Source: Halorubrum lipolyticum DSM 21995 (GTDB lineage Archaea; Halobacteriota; Halobacteria; Halobacteriales; Haloferacaceae). From it: a stretch of 32,546 nucleotides of DNA. The stretch's first letter is position 1, and each line of letters begins with the position of its first letter. The translations under genes and the position numbers were made by a program. The DNA lies in assembly GCF_000337375.1 (NCBI RefSeq), contig NZ_AOJG01000017.1, positions 68,224-100,769 of the forward strand, in the 5' to 3' direction. The notes below the pieces were generated by a model. It did no database searches. It saw only the letters and a list, made by a program, of their open reading frames with translations, and was not told the origin of the DNA. Below are positions 29,664-32,546 of this stretch, piece by piece.

Positions 29664-30023
29664 ATGTCAGAGGCACAATCAGTCACTGATGAATCAACGA
29701 CGCGGACGGCGGCGGACCTGACGGCGTTCCAACAGAACATCCTCGCGATCCTCTCGGAAGAGCCCATGTACGGGCTCGCGATCAAGCGCGAGCTGGAGTC
29801 GTACTACGGCTCCGAGGTAAACCACGGGCGGCTCTACCCGAACCTCGACGACCTCGTGGAGGACGGGCTCGTCGAGAAGAGCGAACTCGACAAGCGGACC
29901 AACCAGTACGAGCTCACCGAGGCGGGCCACGACGCGGTCCTCGGCCAGTTGGAGTGGGTCCTCGACCGGTTCGTCACCGACGAGGCGCGCGCCGACGAGG
30001 TCCGCGCGCTCCTCGGCGAGTAA
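29664..30023 (+). CDS. PadR-family transcriptional regulator
   Basis: This 119-residue regulator has the PadR winged helix: FQQNILAILSEEPMYGLAIKRELESYY, then EVNHGRLYPNLDDLVEDGLVEKSE, the wing KRTNQYELTEAG, and a C-terminal dimerisation helix LEWVLDRFVTDEARADEVRALL. Haloarchaeal genomes carry several such short PadR proteins. ATG 29664 is set by the TATA box and palindromic operator just upstream. An in-frame upstream start would place coding sequence across the promoter. It is divergent from pyrophosphatase and convergent with the rnhA-operon protein. Confidence 0.88.
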   Translation: MSEAQSVTDESTTRTAADLTAFQQNILAILSEEPMYGLAIKRELESYYGSEVNHGRLYPNLDDLVEDGLVEKSELDKRTNQYELTEAGHDAVLGQLEWVLDRFVTDEARADEVRALLGE

Positions 30024-30077
30024 CGACGGCCGCGTCGCAGGCGTACCGAGCGGAAAACCGACACTTTTGGCACACGA

Positions 30078-30095
30078 GCGCGGTGAAAACCGCGC
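30078..30095 (+). terminator. 7-bp hairpin with GAAA tetraloop between convergent genes
   Basis: GCGCGGT (30078-30084), a GAAA loop and ACCGCGC (30089-30095) form a perfect stem capped by a GNRA-type tetraloop on the plus strand, 55 bp after the PadR stop. There is no T-run after it, so a terminator role is uncertain; it could stabilise the 3' end of the transcript. Confidence 0.35.
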
Positions 30096-30143
30096 GCGCT
30101 CGACACCCGAGCGACGGCTCCGTGGGGCTCCGCGGGCCTCGGC

Positions 30144-30839
30144 CTACGACTCCTCGGGACCGTCCACGTCCGCCGCGACCGACTCGATCACGTCCAGCGA
30201 TTCGTCGAGGACCGCCAGCTGCTCGTCGCTCGGCCAGCCGTTCCGCGGGAAGTACTCCTCGCGGAACTCCTCGCGCACCTCGGGGGTCGCGTCGTCGACC
30301 GCGCGCACGTAGTGGTTACTCATGAACGCCGCGAAGCTCCGGGCGGTGTCGGCGTGGACCGCGTCGTGCGCGTCGGCGACCGCGTCGGCGACCGCGTCGT
30401 TGTACGCGGCGACCTCGCGGTAGCGGTCGGCGTCGCCCGGCCCCGACAGCGACACCTCGACGGCCCGGTCCGTCGTCTCGATCCGGTCGAGCTGTACCGT
30501 GCCGTCGTCCATCCACTCGTCGGGGTACAACACCAGGGTGTCGTCCTCGTCGCGGAGCCGCGGGACGTAGCCGTGCTCGTCGACCAGCTCGTCGCGGCGC
30601 TCGCGGTAGAACGCGGCGGCCGACTCGTCCTCGGTCCGTCGGGCGAGCCGGGTGAGCCGCTCCGCCTCGTCGACGGTCTCGGCCGGCACGTCGGGGACGC
30701 GGTCGGCGTCGCCGCCCTCGGCCGCTCTGTCGTCGGTCGCTCCGCCGCCGGTCGCTCCGTCGTCGTCAGTCTCCGCCGCCATCACCTCGCGCGCCCGTTC
30801 CTTCGCCCACTCCGGGGGCTCGTCGTTAGTTCGCGTCAT
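30144..30839 (-). CDS. rnhA-operon protein (DUF7108-like)
   Basis: The 231-residue acidic protein is known in haloarchaeal annotations only as the rnhA-operon protein (I recall DUF7108). It begins NDEPPEWAKERAREVMAAE, has a low-complexity Gly/Asp/Ala linker (about 25-50), and then a helical region with RLTRLARRTEDESAAAFYRERRDELVDEHGYVPRLRDEDDTLVLYPDEW. A C-terminal MSNHYVRAVDDATPEVREEFREEYFPRNGWPSDEQL follows. There are no membrane segments. Its ATG (30839) lies 14 bases inside the 3' end of rnhA, so the two genes are translationally coupled. Function is unknown; a link to RNA-DNA hybrid processing is only contextual. Confidence 0.85.
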   Translation of the reverse strand: MTRTNDEPPEWAKERAREVMAAETDDDGATGGGATDDRAAEGGDADRVPDVPAETVDEAERLTRLARRTEDESAAAFYRERRDELVDEHGYVPRLRDEDDTLVLYPDEWMDDGTVQLDRIETTDRAVEVSLSGPGDADRYREVAAYNDAVADAVADAHDAVHADTARSFAAFMSNHYVRAVDDATPEVREEFREEYFPRNGWPSDEQLAVLDESLDVIESVAADVDGPEES

Positions 30840-31422
30840 CGAGTGCCTCGTTCGCCAGATCGTCGGCGCGCTCGTTTATCTCTCGCGGAACGTGACCGAT
30901 CGACCACCGGTCGAACCGCGCGAGAAGCTCCCGGACGCGGACCCGCCGCTCGCGGAGCTCCGGGTCGTTGGCGTTCCACTCGCCGCGCACCTGCTTGACG
31001 ATCAGCTGGGAGTCGCCGCGGACGTCGATCTCGTCGAAGCCGTACTCGTCGGCGGCCTCCAGCGCCCGGATCAGCGCGGCGTACTCGGCCTGATTGTTGG
31101 TGGCGCGGCCGATTCGCTCGCCGCCCTCGGCGACGATCCCGTCGGACGTGACCAGACACCAGCCCACCCCGGCCGGACCGGGGTTCCCGCGCGAGGCGCC
31201 GTCGAAGTAGACGTGCGCCCGCCCGCCGCCCTCGTTCAGCAGGGCGGTCAGGCGAGCGGGATCGCTCCCCTGCACGACGACCTTGTCGTCGTACGCGACG
31301 GCGACGGCGCCCTCCCGCTCCGCGCGCCACCGCTCGTGGGCGGTGTTCCCCTCGTCGATCCGGACGCCGGCGTCCGCCAAGCGGGACCGCGCGGTCGCCG
31401 GATCGCAGTCGATCGTCGGCAT
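30826..31422 (-). CDS. rnhA: Ribonuclease HI
   Basis: This 198-residue enzyme degrades RNA in RNA-DNA hybrids. The RNase H fold starts at about residue 68 with VYFDGASRGNPGPAGVGW (first catalytic Asp), continues with RATNNQAEYAALIRALEAA (Glu) and DVRGDSQLIVKQVRGEW (second Asp), and ends with the late INERADDLANEAL (final Asp). The N-terminal 67 residues are an extra, haloarchaeal-type domain (CDPATARSRLADAGVRIDEGNTAHERW). It lacks the basic handle of E. coli RNase HI, as archaeal members do. ATG 31422 has a weak upstream TATA region. It overlaps the rnhA-operon protein gene by 14 bp and diverges from the TFB gene. Confidence 0.94.
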   Translation of the reverse strand: MPTIDCDPATARSRLADAGVRIDEGNTAHERWRAEREGAVAVAYDDKVVVQGSDPARLTALLNEGGGRAHVYFDGASRGNPGPAGVGWCLVTSDGIVAEGGERIGRATNNQAEYAALIRALEAADEYGFDEIDVRGDSQLIVKQVRGEWNANDPELRERRVRVRELLARFDRWSIGHVPREINERADDLANEALDDAN

Positions 31423-31516
31423 TCGATCGCGTTCCGCGCTCGCGGGACAAAGGGCTGTCCGTCCGCCGCGGGAGTCCGCGGTTCGAGTTGAATGCCAGTG
31501 TGTGACACAGCAACAC

Positions 31517-31566
31517 CTTAACGAACTTTTAAGTTAATCCGTTAGGATAGTATATAAATGCGATGA
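31517..31566 (+). promoter_or_regulatory. Promoter region of TFB gene with inverted repeats
   Basis: AACTTTTAAGTT (31524-31535) is an inverted repeat and a plausible TATA element 28-39 bp before ATG 31563. It is nested within CCTTAACG (31517-31524) and CGTTAGG (31540-31546), near-inverted arms. A second, stronger TATA, TATATAAAT (31551-31559), sits directly before the ATG and is too close for it. It would start transcription within the gene unless a shorter protein is made. An ATG-CGA-TGA mini-frame (31558-31566) overlaps the real start. Confidence 0.5.
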
Positions 31567-32546
31567 CACGGCCAACCCGGCAACGGGATCACGACCGGCA
31601 GCGTGTGCGGGACGAGGACGCCGACGAGACTGAAACCGACGCCGAGGGGGTCGACGCGGCGGAGTTGGACCCCGACGAACTGGACCCGGAGGACTTCGAT
31701 CCGGAGGAGCTCACCCGGACGGCCGACGGGGAGCTGATACACGAGGAAACGGGACTCATTGTCGAAGAGGAACAGATCGATCCCGGTCCGGAGTGGCGCG
31801 CGTTCAACCACTCGGAGCGGCAGTCGAAGTCGCGCGTCGGCGCCCCGACGACGAAGACGATGCACGACAAGGGGCTGACGACGACGATCGACTGGAAGGA
31901 CAAGGACGCGTACGGTCGCTCCATCTCCTCGAAGAAGCGGTCGCAGATGCACCGCCTGCGCAAGTGGCAGGAGCGGATTCGGACGAAGGACGCGGGCGAG
32001 CGCAACCTCCAGTTCGCGCTCTCGGAGATCGACCGGATGGCCAGCGCGCTCGGCGTCCCGCGGTCGGTCCGCGAGGTCGCCTCCGTCATCTATCGCCGGG
32101 CGTTGAACGAGGACCTCATCCGCGGGCGGTCGATCGAGGGCGTCTCCACCGCCGCCCTCTACGCCGCCTGTCGCAAGGAGGGGATCCCGCGTTCGCTCGA
32201 GGAGATCTCCGACGTGTCGCGGGTCGAACGCAAGGAGATCGGGCGGACCTACCGCTACATCTCTCAGGAGCTCGGCCTGGAGATGCGGCCCGTCGACCCC
32301 AAGAAGTACGTCCCCCGCTTCTCCTCCGAGCTCGAGCTGAGCGAGGAGGTGCAGTCGAAGGCCAACGAGATCATCGAGACGACCGCCGAGAAAGGGCTGC
32401 TCTCCGGGAAGTCTCCGACCGGGTACGCCGCGGCAGCGATCTACGCCGCCTCCCTGCTCTGTAACGAGAAGAAGACCCAGCGCGAGGTCGCCGACGTCGC
32501 GCAGGTCACCGAGGTCACCATCCGCAACCGGTACCAGGAGCAGATC
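31563..32546 (+). CDS. tfb: Transcription initiation factor TFB paralogue lacking zinc-ribbon cysteines (partial, 3' end outside)
   Basis: The 328 visible residues are a TFIIB-like factor, which bridges TBP-TATA DNA and RNA polymerase. After an acidic N-terminus comes [31 protein letters not shown] (B-reader/linker region). The two cyclin folds start at about residue 140 ([19 protein letters not shown]) and at about 240 ([16 protein letters not shown]), with [14 protein letters not shown] as the final visible helix. The usual N-terminal zinc ribbon (CPxC ... CxxCGLVVEE) aligns to D46-P-E-E49 and H60-E-E-T63-GLIVEE, so all four zinc ligands are lost. Only two cysteines occur in the visible protein, both in cyclin folds. 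ATG 31563 is used. Confidence 0.92.
   Translation, partial: MTRPTRQRDHDRQRVRDEDADETETDAEGVDAAELDPDELDPEDFDPEELTRTADGELIHEETGLIVEEEQIDPGPEWRAFNHSERQSKSRVGAPTTKTMHDKGLTTTIDWKDKDAYGRSISSKKRSQMHRLRKWQERIRTKDAGERNLQFALSEIDRMASALGVPRSVREVASVIYRRALNEDLIRGRSIEGVSTAALYAACRKEGIPRSLEEISDVSRVERKEIGRTYRYISQELGLEMRPVDPKKYVPRFSSELELSEEVQSKANEIIETTAEKGLLSGKSPTGYAAAAIYAASLLCNEKKTQREVADVAQVTEVTIRNRYQEQI

Overview
The window looks like haloarchaeal chromosome, most probably Halorubrum or a close relative (genus is inference). The reasons are very high G+C, acidic Asp/Glu-rich proteins, TATA boxes about 25-35 bp before start codons with little leader, Tat rather than Sec lipoprotein export, and archaeal core genes (eL40, Sec61-beta, TFB). 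I see no rRNA, tRNA, CRISPR array, transposase or replication origin. Coding density is high and most genes are housekeeping.

Layout. 1-3230: glycerate kinase, a DUF5786-DUF99 pair and a metallo-hydrolase. 3230-5650: a structured repeat, then eL40, thioredoxin, Sec61-beta and an overlapping pdxT-hisE pair. 5700-7280: an uncharacterised nucleotide-binding-like protein divergent from a winged-helix regulator, then a SHOCT membrane protein. 7380-12560: a Tat lipoprotein with a possible leader ORF, and leucyl-tRNA synthetase. 12630-17380: kynureninase, a second structured repeat and an Lhr-type helicase. 17526-20792 (minus strand): a CBS protein, glyS and a polyprenol-kinase-like gene, nearly touching. 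21211-24677: a small acidic protein, ketopantoate reductase, threonine synthase and an M14-type deacylase. 24849-27131: a CHAT protease-like gene that meets a 43-residue hydrophobic peptide gene tail to tail. 27342-30023: a hypothetical protein, a FilR1-like regulator, a very small protein, pyrophosphatase and a PadR regulator. 30144-32546: the rnhA pair, divergent from a TFB gene that runs off the window.

The best candidates for something undescribed are three. (1) A dispersed structured element occurs as two full copies (3261-3617, 14068-14405), one copy cut by the window edge (1-117) and one remnant (about 17471-17520). Its single-stranded blocks are conserved while its stems differ in sequence yet stay perfectly paired, which points to selection on an RNA or hairpin-DNA structure. 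Every copy lies just 3' of a gene and in that gene's orientation. (2) A CHAT protease-like protein has a C-terminal part encoded in roughly 40% G+C DNA, and its stop codon abuts that of a convergent gene for a signal-peptide-like micropeptide. (3) A TFB paralogue has lost all four zinc-ribbon cysteines. Secondary leads are a possible TIR/deoxyribosyltransferase-like protein with its own regulator, a lipoprotein with an NLP-like HxHDWE motif, and several palindromic operators.
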